From NCBI RefSeq assembly GCF_001428255.1, contig NZ_LMRW01000003.1:3466-67465 (forward strand): a stretch of 64,000 nucleotides of DNA, written 5' to 3'. Positions 49,448 through 57,025 of this stretch are shown here, one piece after another. The translations under genes and the position numbers were made by a program. Source of the stretch: Agromyces sp. Soil535. GTDB taxonomy: Bacteria > Actinomycetota > Actinomycetes > Actinomycetales > Microbacteriaceae. The notes below the pieces were generated by a model. The model was given only the letters and a program-made list of their open reading frames with translations. It made no database searches and had not been told where the DNA came from. Positions within the stretch are counted from its first letter, which is position 1, and every line of letters starts with the position of its first letter.

Positions 49448-50179
49448 TCATTGCCCGGCCGCCATGACGACGGCCGCCAGGTCTGAACCGGCTCGAAGCA
49501 GCGCCACCGTCCGTGTGGCGAGCCGATCGAGGCGTTGCTGGAGGATGCGCCGAGTCTCGCCGAGCCCGTCGAGGCTGCCGAGGGAGCCCATGAGGTCACG
49601 CACGGCGGCGATGCCGTAGCCGCTGTTGCGGAGGGCTGCCACGATTCGAGCCTCCCGGATGGCTGAAAGACCGTACCGACGTGCCCGAAGCGAGGTCACC
49701 CGCTCGGGGAGGACCAGCCCTTCCTGTTCCCAGAACCGCAGGGTCGACGGGCGCACGTTGAGTGCTCCGGCGAGCTCGGTGATCGTCATCGCGTCACGCT
49801 CCTGCTCGCCTACGGTCGCTTCAGCTTGGATCGCACGCAGCGCGTCCTGGGCCCGTAACGCCTCGTCCCGTTCCCGCGCGAGACCGACGTGCACCGCGCT
49901 GATCGCCGCGGCCGCCTCGGCGAGCGTGGCCGTTCGCAGCTCCGCGAGCAGCTGCCGGGCTGCCACCGGCCCGACTGCACCTGCGAGTCCTCGATAGGCA
50001 CGGAGCGCGTGCACGTGGATCGACGTGTAGGAGCGGTATCCGTTCGCCGAGCGGGCAGCCGGCGGAATGACCCCCAGCCGTTCGAGGTCCCGGACCTGTT
50101 GCGCCGAGTACCCCGATGCTCTGGCGACGTCGACCGTCCGGAGCGGCGCCGGTTGCGAATCGCTCGCGGACTCGTCCAT
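49448..50179 (-). CDS. MerR family regulator with two HTH domains
   Basis: A 243-residue protein with two MerR-type DNA-binding domains in one chain. The first (about 14-60) reads LRTVDVARASGYSAQQVRDL, ERLGVIPPAARSANGYRSYT. The second (about 132-198) reads ITELAGALNVRPSTLRFWEQ, EGLVLPERVTSLRARRYGLS. Usual MerR proteins have one HTH and a dimerising helix; here a helical stretch (about 75-128) links the two. The start is the second ATG of an ATGATG pair; 50182 and 50200 are alternatives. It is divergent from the DUF6194 gene with about 40 bp between, so it probably controls it. Confidence 0.85.
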   Translation of the reverse strand: MDESASDSQPAPLRTVDVARASGYSAQQVRDLERLGVIPPAARSANGYRSYTSIHVHALRAYRGLAGAVGPVAARQLLAELRTATLAEAAAAISAVHVGLARERDEALRAQDALRAIQAEATVGEQERDAMTITELAGALNVRPSTLRFWEQEGLVLPERVTSLRARRYGLSAIREARIVAALRNSGYGIAAVRDLMGSLGSLDGLGETRRILQQRLDRLATRTVALLRAGSDLAAVVMAAGQ

Positions 50180-50220
50180 CATCCAACCCCACAGATGCAC
50201 TTGAAGGTGATGCTTGAACC

Positions 50221-50685
50221 ATGAGTATGGAACAGATCATCGCGACCGTGCGAGGTTTCGACGGCGCGTTCGTGGTCGCCCCGGAGCCGGGCGACGACGT
50301 TCCCGAGATCGCGTGGGGCGACGCGTTCTTCTACTACGCGCCAGACGGCCGGATGCCTCAGCACGTCCAGCCCTACGGGACGATCGTCACCAAGGACTAC
50401 CCCGACGAAACCGGCTCCGACCTCGACCGTCCGGGCCGCTGGCGCGTGAACATCCACGTCGACCGCGCCACGTTCCTGGAGCTCACCGGGGAGGAACCCC
50501 GCAGCCTCACTCAACCTCGCGACTTCGCAACCGCGGACGTGGTGAATCCACACCCGGTCTACGGCGCACTCGGCTGGATCGCCGTCGTCAACCCCGCCGA
50601 GAAGACCACCGACACGGTCGTGCAGCTGCTGCGCGCCGCGCACGACGCCGCCCGCGCGCGTGTCGATCGACGGCGCGCCACCTAG
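50221..50685 (+). CDS. DUF6194 family protein
   Basis: A 154-residue protein: MEQIIATVRGFDGAFVVAPE, IAWGDAFFYYAPDGRMPQHV, QPYGTIVTKDYPDETGSDLD, RWRVNIHVDRATFLELTGEE and GWIAVVNPAEKTTDTVVQLL. The pattern is that of DUF6194 proteins, of unknown function and common in actinobacteria next to regulators. ATG 50221 or 50227. Its stop overlaps the convergent DUF4239 gene by 4 bp. Confidence 0.8.
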   Translation: MSMEQIIATVRGFDGAFVVAPEPGDDVPEIAWGDAFFYYAPDGRMPQHVQPYGTIVTKDYPDETGSDLDRPGRWRVNIHVDRATFLELTGEEPRSLTQPRDFATADVVNPHPVYGALGWIAVVNPAEKTTDTVVQLLRAAHDAARARVDRRRAT

Positions 50686-51488
50686 GGTTCGCTGCCGAGC
50701 CGGTCGATCGTCTGCTGCAGCACGCGCTCGAACGCGCCGGGCCCGACCGAGATGGAGCCCTGGTACGGGTGATCCATGTCGGCCGTGACGAAGATCACGA
50801 GGCCGACGAAGAGCGCGAGCAGCCCGGCGATCAGCAGGTGCAAGCCGACCTTCTTCACGTGGATGAACCCGATCAGCACCGCGTTCACCGCGGCGCCGAC
50901 CCAGATGACCAGCCAGAACGGCGGCGGAAGCTCGAGCGAGGTCGCATCGATGCGGGCGCGTCGGGACTCGATGAAGTCGTCGAAGGTCGCGAGCAGCTGG
51001 ATGAACTCGGCCTGCTGTTGGAGGTCGGCCGGCTCGTAGTCGTGCAGCAGTCGCTCCAGGTCGTCCACCAGCACGGCACTGCCCTCGGGCAGGATGCCGC
51101 GCCGCTGCGACGGGAAGTCCTGGTCGACGACCGTGTGCACGTACTCCTGGATCGTCTCGCGCATGGGTGCGCCGGCGTCTTGCGGCAGGCCGGTGGTGCC
51201 CCGGTAGAGGGCGGTGAGCTGGGCGGCTTCCTCGAGCGTCGACACACGGGTGTCGGCGAAGTTCTCGTACACCGACACCGCCACGAGCGCGAGCAGGATA
51301 CCGAAGAACACGCCGAACGTGCCGATCACGTGCGCGAGCGCGTGATCCCACTCCCGCGGGTCGTCGACGAGCTTCCGTATCACGGGGCGCAGGCCGATGA
51401 CGACCAGGCACGAGAGCGCCACGAAGCCGCCGACGAACAGCGGTAACGTGATCCAGATCTCGGTGGAGTAGAACCAGTCGGTCAACAT
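50682..51488 (-). CDS. DUF4239 (bestrophin-like) membrane protein
   Basis: A 268-residue membrane protein: a first helix about 13-32, a second about 55-75 (IGTFGVFFGILLALVAVSVY), a long extracytoplasmic or cytoplasmic helical section (80-195) with TALYRGTTGLPQDAG, and two C-terminal helices (WLVIWVGAAVNAVLIGFIHV, LLIAGLLALFVGLVIFVTAD) followed by DHPYQGSISVGPGAFERVLQ. This matches DUF4239. Function unknown; channel-like activity is only suggested by fold analogy. Confidence 0.85.
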   Translation of the reverse strand: MLTDWFYSTEIWITLPLFVGGFVALSCLVVIGLRPVIRKLVDDPREWDHALAHVIGTFGVFFGILLALVAVSVYENFADTRVSTLEEAAQLTALYRGTTGLPQDAGAPMRETIQEYVHTVVDQDFPSQRRGILPEGSAVLVDDLERLLHDYEPADLQQQAEFIQLLATFDDFIESRRARIDATSLELPPPFWLVIWVGAAVNAVLIGFIHVKKVGLHLLIAGLLALFVGLVIFVTADMDHPYQGSISVGPGAFERVLQQTIDRLGSEP

Positions 51489-51646
51489 TCCGCCCCCTTC
51501 CCCGGTGAGCTGCGGTCACGGCGACGCACCCGATCGGGGTTCAGCCTAGGGATTCCTTCCCGCCGCCGCACCGACGGATCGCGAATTCGGCGGTCGTCGT
51601 CCGGCTTCCGGATGCCGCGGCTCTGCGCGCGTCCTACGATGACGGC

Positions 51647-52411
51647 ATGGCGGTGCACGAGCGCGTCCACATCGTCACCGGCGCCGCCGGCGGGATCGGC
51701 CGGCGGATCGCCGAGGTGCTGCTCGCCGAGCACGCGGCGGTCGTCGTGGTCGACGTGCGGCCCGCCGACTGGCTCGCGGATGCCGCGGGCGCCTCGATCG
51801 TGGGCGACGCCGGCGACCTCGAGGTGCTCGAGCGAGCGGTCGACCGCGCCCGTTCGCTCGGCGAGCTGCGCGGCTGGGTGAACAACGCCGCGGTGTTCCG
51901 CGACGCGTGGCTGCACGAGGCGGGCGGCCCGGCGACCCTCGGCCTCGTCGAGGCGAACCTGCGGCCTGTGCTCTGCGGCGCCGCTGCCGCGGTCGACGAG
52001 TTCCTGCGCAGCGGCGTCCCGGGTGCGATCGTGAACGTGTCGTCGCACCTGGCGCAGCGCGCCGTCCGGGGCGCCCTGCCCTACGCCACGGCGAAGGCCG
52101 CGATCGAGGGCCTCACGCGTGCGATCGCGGTGGACTACGGCAGTCGCGGCATCCGCTGCAACTGCGTCGCGCTCGGCTCGATCGTGACCGAGCGATACAC
52201 GAGCCACCTCGCCGAACTCGGCGTCCGGAGCCGCGCCGCGTTCGAGGCGGAGGTGCGGCGGCTGCATCCGCTCGGTCGGCCCGGTGAGCCCGACGACGTC
52301 GCGCGCACCGTGGCGTTCCTGCTCTCGGATGCCTCGAGCTTCATCACCGGCGCGGTGATCCCGGTCGACGGGGGCCGCGCTGCGCGCGGCGCCGACCCCG
52401 AGGAGCGCTGA
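51647..52411 (+). CDS. Short-chain dehydrogenase/reductase
   Basis: A 254-residue classical SDR: TGAAGGIG (NAD(P) binding), VNNAAVFRDA, catalytic Ser in IVNVSSHLAQRAV, Tyr-Lys in LPYATAKAAIEG, and the C-terminal FITGAVIPVDGGRAARG. It is similar to sugar or alcohol dehydrogenases; the substrate is unknown. It stands alone, convergent with the XRE-cupin gene. Confidence 0.9.
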   Translation: MAVHERVHIVTGAAGGIGRRIAEVLLAEHAAVVVVDVRPADWLADAAGASIVGDAGDLEVLERAVDRARSLGELRGWVNNAAVFRDAWLHEAGGPATLGLVEANLRPVLCGAAAAVDEFLRSGVPGAIVNVSSHLAQRAVRGALPYATAKAAIEGLTRAIAVDYGSRGIRCNCVALGSIVTERYTSHLAELGVRSRAAFEAEVRRLHPLGRPGEPDDVARTVAFLLSDASSFITGAVIPVDGGRAARGADPEER

Positions 52412-52466
52412 CCGCGGGCGGCGGGGACGCGGGCGTCCATCGACGCCGTGCCGGGGCATCCGTGGC

Positions 52467-53048
52467 TCAGGCCGACCCGGTCTCGCGCAGGTGCACGCGC
52501 TCGCCCTGGCGGCTGAGCAGGTTGAGGATCTCCGCGGGCTCGAGCGAGGCGCTCGCGTGGCCGTGCGGCACGCGGGTGTCGAACTCGGCGGCCTCGCCCG
52601 CTTCGAGCACGATCTCGTCGTCGCCGAGTGCGAGCCGCACGCGGCCGCTGAGCACGTAGATCCAGTCGTAGCCCTCGTGGGCACGCTGAGCGACGGGCGC
52701 CTCGGGCGGATGCCCCGGGAGCACCATCTTGTAGGCGTGCACGTCGGGGTTGTCGCGGGTGAGCGGGATGATGGCGCGCCCGCCGCGGTAGAACGGCTTC
52801 GGATGCACCCGGGGGTCGGCGATCTGCGGGGCGCCGACGAGGTCGTCGAGGCTGGCGCCGTACACGCCCGCGAGGCGGATGAGCAGGTCGAGCGTGGGCC
52901 GGCGACCGCCGGACTCGAGCCGCGACAGCGTGCTCACCGAGATCCCGGTCTGCTCCGAGAGCTCGGCGAGGGTGAGGCCGCGGCGGGCACGTAGGGCTCG
53001 CAGGCGCGGCGCGACCCCGTCGAGCACGCGGTCGAGTTCATCGGGCAT
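52467..53048 (-). CDS. XRE family regulator with C-terminal cupin
   Basis: A 193-residue regulator. HTH_3 (about 12-68): LRALRARRGLTLAELSEQTG, ISVSTLSRLESGGRRPTLDL. The cupin (about 105-180) has HEGYDWIYVLSGRVRLALGD, EAGEAAEFDTRVPHGHASAS. ATG 53048 has AAAGGAG upstream. It is divergent from the thioredoxin-reductase-like flavoprotein at 53118, with two TTGCC-N5-GGCA-type sites between; such pairs are common in actinobacteria. Confidence 0.9.
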   Translation of the reverse strand: MPDELDRVLDGVAPRLRALRARRGLTLAELSEQTGISVSTLSRLESGGRRPTLDLLIRLAGVYGASLDDLVGAPQIADPRVHPKPFYRGGRAIIPLTRDNPDVHAYKMVLPGHPPEAPVAQRAHEGYDWIYVLSGRVRLALGDDEIVLEAGEAAEFDTRVPHGHASASLEPAEILNLLSRQGERVHLRETGSA

Positions 53049-53061
53049 CCGGTCGCTCCTT

Positions 53062-53097
53062 TTGCCGTTCCGGCAACTCGAGTTGCCTTAGTGGCAG
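53062..53097. promoter_or_regulatory. Twin operators TTGCC-N5-GGCA(A/G)
   Basis: TTGCCGTTCCGGCAA (53062-53076, perfect arms) and TTGCCTTAGTGGCAG (53083-53097), 21 bp apart, two helical turns, between the divergent XRE-cupin and flavoprotein genes. They are probable XRE binding sites on one face of the DNA. Confidence 0.75.
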
Positions 53098-53117
53098 GTT
53101 AGCCGCAGAGTCGGACC

Positions 53118-54065
53118 ATGCACAACACCACGTGGGACGTCATCATCATCGGCGGCGGCAGCGCCGGACTCAGCGCAGCACTCATGCTGGGCCGCGCCCG
53201 GCGTCAGGTCCTCGTGCTCGACGCGGGCGAGCCGCGGAATCGCTTCGCGCCTCACATGCACGGCGTCCTGGGTCGCGACGGCTGGTCACCCTTCGACCTG
53301 CTCGCCGCCGGCCGTGAGGAGGTGGAGCGATACGGCGTCGTCATCCAGTCGGGGGATGTCGCGAGCGCGTCGCTCGGCGCCGACGGATTCGACGTCGTGC
53401 TCGACGGCGGCGACCAGCACGTCGGGCGCCGGATGCTCGTCGCCACGGGCCTCCGCGATGAGTTGCCCGACATCCCCGGCCTCGCCGAGTTGTGGGGTAC
53501 GGGCGCCGTCGTGTGCCCGTACTGCGACGGCTGGGAGGTGCGCGACCGGCGCATCGCCGTGCTCGCGACCGGGGCCATGAGCGGGCACCAGGCACAGCTG
53601 CTCCGCCAATGGTCGAGCGACGTCACGTACTTCGTCAACGGATCGGAGCTCCCCGCGGAGGCCTATACCGCCCTCGTCGCCCGCGGCGTCGCGGTCGAGT
53701 CCCGCGAGGTGGTGCGCGTCGTCGCCGACGAACACGGCGGTCTCAGCGGCATCCGGCTCGCCGACTGCACCGACGTGGCGGTGGACTCCGTCTTCCTGCA
53801 CCCGCTTCCGCTGCCGAACGACGCCGTACTCCGCGACCTCGGGGCGGCGACCACCGAGCACATGGGCGTCGACTGGGTCGCCGTCGACGGCGACGGTCGC
53901 ACGAGCGTGCCCGGACTCTGGGCGGCGGGCAACGTCGTGTCCCCCCGCACGTCGGTGCCCATCGCGTCAGGCGCGGGGAACCTCGCCGGCGCCTCGATCA
54001 ACGCCGACCTCGTCGAAGAGGAGATCCGGCAGGCGGTCGCGGCATCCGGCGCGTCAGGGGTCTGA
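53118..54065 (+). CDS. Thioredoxin-reductase-like NAD(P)/FAD oxidoreductase
   Basis: A 315-residue flavoprotein. The FAD motif VIIIGGGSAGLSAALMLGRA is at the start, the redox pair C133/C136 in VVCPYCDGWE, and the late FAD motif VPGLWAAGNV. The second nucleotide motif reads LATGAMSGHQ in place of the usual GxGxxA, as in a TrxR-like subgroup whose electron donor or partner is unclear. No thioredoxin gene is next to it. It is probably controlled by the divergent XRE-cupin protein. Confidence 0.87.
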   Translation: MHNTTWDVIIIGGGSAGLSAALMLGRARRQVLVLDAGEPRNRFAPHMHGVLGRDGWSPFDLLAAGREEVERYGVVIQSGDVASASLGADGFDVVLDGGDQHVGRRMLVATGLRDELPDIPGLAELWGTGAVVCPYCDGWEVRDRRIAVLATGAMSGHQAQLLRQWSSDVTYFVNGSELPAEAYTALVARGVAVESREVVRVVADEHGGLSGIRLADCTDVAVDSVFLHPLPLPNDAVLRDLGAATTEHMGVDWVAVDGDGRTSVPGLWAAGNVVSPRTSVPIASGAGNLAGASINADLVEEEIRQAVAASGASGV

Positions 54066-54122
54066 CTGCTCACCCCGCGGGCCCCGATGGACCGCGGCGT
54101 ACGCCCTCGGTACCCGCCTTCA

Positions 54123-54160
54123 CACTGATAGTTTTAGTATCGATAGTGCTACTATCAGTG
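54123..54160 (+). promoter_or_regulatory. MerR-type promoter/operator, leaderless
   Basis: CACTGATAG (54123-54131) and CTATCAGTG (54152-54160) are perfect 9-bp arms. TACTAT at 54150-54155 is a -10 box six bases before the ATG at 54162. The -35-like CTGATA at 54125 leaves a 19-bp spacer, the long spacer characteristic of MerR-controlled promoters. Confidence 0.72.
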
Positions 54161-54161
54161 C

Positions 54162-54812
54162 ATGCGGATCTCGCGGCTCAGCCAGCAGAGCGGGGTGCCG
54201 GTCTCGACGTTGAAGTACTACCTGAGGGAGGGGCTCCTCCACGAGGGCGAACGCCTGAGCGGCAACCAGACCGACTACGACGAGTCCCACGTGCAGCGGG
54301 TGCGACTCGTTCGCGCCCTGCTCGACACCGGTGGGCTGTCGATCGCTGCGGCGAAGCGCGTGCTGTCGACGCTCGAAGCCGAGCCCGACACGATCGCGAC
54401 GACCTTCGAGGCGGCGCAACACGCGATGGCCGTGGGCCGGGCGTCGAGCGATCCGTCCGAGGCATCGCGACGGCGGATCGCCGACGTCGCGTCCGCCCGG
54501 GGCTGGCGGATCTCCCCCGACAACCCGGGATTCGACCTCGCCGCACGCGTGCTCGACGACTTCTCGGCGATCGGCTTCGAGCCGTCAGACGAGTATCTCG
54601 GCGCGTATGCGGCGGCTGCAGATCTCATCGCCCGGGCTGACCTCTCGGCGCTGCTGGAGCGCGAGGACCCCGCGCTCATCGCCGAGCTCATGGTCGTCGG
54701 CACGGTGGTGGGCGACGCCCTCACCGCGGGCCTCCGGCGCCTCGCGCACCAGGAAGCGACCGCCGAGCTCTTCCCCACGCCCGACCCCAACCACCGAAAG
54801 GATTCGTCATGA
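54162..54812 (+). CDS. MerR family regulator
   Basis: A 216-residue regulator. The MerR HTH (1-70) reads MRISRLSQQSGVPVSTLKYY, LREGLLHEGERLSGNQTDYD, HVQRVRLVRALLDTGGLSIA. A helical C-terminal domain (about 105-200) may bind a ligand. There is no CXXC metal motif. It overlaps the next gene by ATGA (54809-54812), so regulator and reductase are co-translated. Confidence 0.9.
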   Translation: MRISRLSQQSGVPVSTLKYYLREGLLHEGERLSGNQTDYDESHVQRVRLVRALLDTGGLSIAAAKRVLSTLEAEPDTIATTFEAAQHAMAVGRASSDPSEASRRRIADVASARGWRISPDNPGFDLAARVLDDFSAIGFEPSDEYLGAYAAAADLIARADLSALLEREDPALIAELMVVGTVVGDALTAGLRRLAHQEATAELFPTPDPNHRKDSS

Positions 54813-55729
54813 CCACTCACCTCATCCTCGGAAGCAACGGCGTCGTCGGCCGCGAGACGATCGCGGCGCTTCGCGCAGGCGGCCACTCCGTGACGGCGGT
54901 CTCGCGTACCACGTCCTCGGACTCCGAGGTCACGCATATCGCCGCCGACCTGCGGGACGCCGCATCCGCTTCCCGCGCAATGCAGGGTGCCGACGTCGCC
55001 TACCTGACCGTGGGCCTGCCGTACTCCACCCGGGCGTGGCGGCGAGACTGGCCGGTGCTGCTGCGCAACGCCATCGACGGATGCCTCGCCAACGGCACCC
55101 ACCTCGTGTACTTCGACAACGTCTATGCGTACGGGCGCACCGACGCGCCGATGACGGAGTCGACCCCGATCCGGCCGACGAGCCGCAAAGGCGAGGTTCG
55201 CGCCGGGCTGCTCCGGATGCTCGACGCGGCACGCGACGAGCACGGGCTCGACGTCACGGTCGGTCGCAGTGCCGACTTCTACGGACCCGGCGCATCGACG
55301 AGCGCGTTCAACATGTTCGCGATCGACCGGGTCACCGCCGGCAAGCCGCCGACCTGGCTGTTCGACGCGAGCCAGCCGCACTCCATGACCTATACACCCG
55401 ACATCGGCGCCGCCCTGGCGGTGCTCGGCACCGACGACCGCGCCCGCGGGCGCGTCTGGCACCTGCCGACGGCCCCCGCCCTGACCGGCGAGCAGTACCT
55501 CGCCCTCACGACCGGCGACCGGCTTCGCCACCGCACGATGTCGATGGGCACGATGCGGTTCGGCTCACTCTTCTCGAGCGCCGCCCGCGAGACCCTCGAG
55601 ATGGCCTACCAGTACACCGGGCCGTACGAGTTCGACTCGACCGCGTTCGAGCGCACATTCGGAGTCGCGCCGACGCCGTACGTCGAGGGCATCGCGGCAT
55701 CGTTGGGGCGCGCCACGGCCCGCACCTGA
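54809..55729 (+). CDS. NAD-dependent epimerase/dehydratase family protein
   Basis: A 306-residue extended-SDR protein. HLILGSNGVVGRETIAALRA is an N-terminal GxxGxxG variant, YFDNVYAYGRTDAPMTESTP holds the active-site Tyr with an unusual spacing to its Lys (TSRKGEVRAGLL), and YTPDIGAALAVLGTDDRARG resembles NmrA-like and sugar-epimerase members. Substrate unknown. It is co-translated with the MerR regulator. It is convergent with the NUDIX gene. Confidence 0.85.
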   Translation: MTTHLILGSNGVVGRETIAALRAGGHSVTAVSRTTSSDSEVTHIAADLRDAASASRAMQGADVAYLTVGLPYSTRAWRRDWPVLLRNAIDGCLANGTHLVYFDNVYAYGRTDAPMTESTPIRPTSRKGEVRAGLLRMLDAARDEHGLDVTVGRSADFYGPGASTSAFNMFAIDRVTAGKPPTWLFDASQPHSMTYTPDIGAALAVLGTDDRARGRVWHLPTAPALTGEQYLALTTGDRLRHRTMSMGTMRFGSLFSSAARETLEMAYQYTGPYEFDSTAFERTFGVAPTPYVEGIAASLGRATART

Positions 55730-55792
55730 ATGCACGAACTCGCCGGCCCCTCGCTCATCAGGCGCGAGTGGTGCAGGTGCCATGCCCTCGGG

Positions 55793-56476
55793 TCACCGCC
55801 GCAGATCGTCGCGCTCGACGATCCGGGCGGGGTCCCACGCCTCCGCCCAGCCGAGCTCGTCGAACATGCGCGAGAGCACCAGGGCGGTGAAGCCCCAGAC
55901 GAGCCGGCCGTCGACCGTGAAGGCCGGCGACCGGTAGGCGCGCGTGCCGAGCCTGAACTCCGTGTTCGCTCGGTTCGCCGGGTCGAGCAGATCCGCGACG
56001 GGCACCCGGAACACCTCGACGGATTCGTCGTGGTCGACAGCCGCCACGTCGGATGGGCGTGTCCACCACGCCGGTACCGGTGTGACGATGTGGTTGCTCA
56101 CGGGCACGGACATCACGGGGAGCGTGCCGAGCGGCTCGATTCCGTCGGGGTCGAGGCCCGTCTCCTCGGCGGCCTCCCGCAGCGCCGCCGCGATCGGTCC
56201 ATCGTCGGATGCCTCGAGCCGGCCGCCCGGGAAGGCGATCTGGCCGGCGTGGCTCCCGAGCGTCGCCGCGCGACGGAGCAACAGCACATCGAGGTCGCGC
56301 GCGACGGGACCGCTCGCACGGGACGGCACTGAATCGAGCACGCCGAACAGCACGAGCACGGCCGCCGGTCGCGGGTTCGTGTCATCCCACAGCCCCTGGG
56401 GCGTGTCGGCGTGCCACTCGAGGCCGCGCTCGCACAGGGCGATGAGCTCGGCGCGGGGATCAGTGGACGCGATCAG
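55793..56476 (-). CDS. NUDIX hydrolase (CoA pyrophosphatase type), start codon unclear
   Basis: A NUDIX hydrolase probably cleaving CoA or nucleoside diphosphate derivatives. The Nudix box reads GGRLEASDDGPIAAALREAA, then EETGLD (GX5EX7REUXEEXG pattern with one extra residue). LLLRRAATLGSHAGQIAFPG is the CoA-type UPF0035-like region just before it. The conserved N-terminal part (AELIALCERGLEWHADTPQG) lies upstream of the first GTG in frame (56359), and no ATG, GTG or TTG occurs between it and the preceding in-frame stop. The best candidate is CTG 56476 (or ATC 56473), overlapping the TGA of the 55-residue gene upstream. If GTG 56359 is used, the protein lacks about 39 residues. Confidence 0.8.
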   Translation of the reverse strand: MIASTDPRAELIALCERGLEWHADTPQGLWDDTNPRPAAVLVLFGVLDSVPSRASGPVARDLDVLLLRRAATLGSHAGQIAFPGGRLEASDDGPIAAALREAAEETGLDPDGIEPLGTLPVMSVPVSNHIVTPVPAWWTRPSDVAAVDHDESVEVFRVPVADLLDPANRANTEFRLGTRAYRSPAFTVDGRLVWGFTALVLSRMFDELGWAEAWDPARIVERDDLRR

Positions 56477-56640
56477 AAGTCCTCTCGCGCCTCGCGGAGT
56501 TCACTCAACGCGTCCTCAGCAGCTTGCCACTCCTCGAGCGCCGACGTCAGCTGGCGCTCGAGCCAGGCGGCATCCTGCCCTGCATCGGCGGCCCGCAATT
56601 GCGCGAGCCGCTCCGTCGGCGATCCCGTCAGGTCGTCCAT
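56473..56640 (-). CDS. Small conserved hypothetical protein (55 aa)
   Basis: A 55-residue acidic, helical protein: MDDLTGSPTERLAQLRAADA, WLERQLTSALEEWQAAEDAL, ending LREAREDF. A long amphipathic or coiled-coil helix is likely. ATG 56640 follows GGTGGAG; a longer frame from 56715 has no such site. The stop overlaps the probable start of the NUDIX gene, suggesting coupled translation. Function unknown. Confidence 0.6.
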   Translation of the reverse strand: MDDLTGSPTERLAQLRAADAGQDAAWLERQLTSALEEWQAAEDALSELREAREDF

Positions 56641-56775
56641 TGCTCCACCCTCCACCCCGGGTGCGGGCGTGCCGACGACCGACGGCCGCGTACTTCGAGC
56701 CCGCATGAAAGCCATCCTGCCAGCCCCGGCCGACGAGCCATAGGGCCCGGTCAGACGTGCTCGTTCACGACGTGC

Positions 56776-56953
56776 CTACGCCAACCGCGCCGTGCCGCGC
56801 TCGACCAGTTCGCGCACGAGGTCGACGGTCGCGCCGAGATCCATGGCGGTGGTGTCCACCACGTGGTGCTCGAGCTCGCCGAGGTCCGCGAATTGCCGGT
56901 GCAGGTCACGGATGACGCTCTCATCGCTGAGCTCATCCGTGACCTGCACCGGC
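56776..56953 (-). pseudogene. 3'-fragment of a truncated gene ending in a fold-back repeat
   Basis: The minus strand codes for DESVIRDLHRQFADLGELEH, HVVDTTAMDLGATVDLVREL, VERGTARLA and then TAG (56778-56776). It resembles the C-terminus of a nucleotide-kinase or AAA-type protein and has no usable start. Upstream it runs into a perfect 21-bp inverted repeat (56895-56915 and 56933-56953), beyond which the frame is not protein-like. The gap from 56641 to 57025 otherwise shows nothing. It is a remnant, probably not expressed. Confidence 0.5.
56895..56953. repeat. Perfect 21-bp inverted repeat with 17-base spacer
   Basis: The arm at 56895-56915 (starts GCCGGTGCAGG, ends ACGGATGA) is the exact reverse complement of 56933-56953. 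It lies at the broken end of the gene fragment, as expected from a fold-back template switch during a deletion. Confidence 0.85.
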
Positions 56954-57025
56954 CGTTCACAGTGTCCGACTCGGAGGTTCGTCCGCGAGGAGACGTTGAA
57001 ATAGCCGCGGGCCCGGAGCCGCCGC

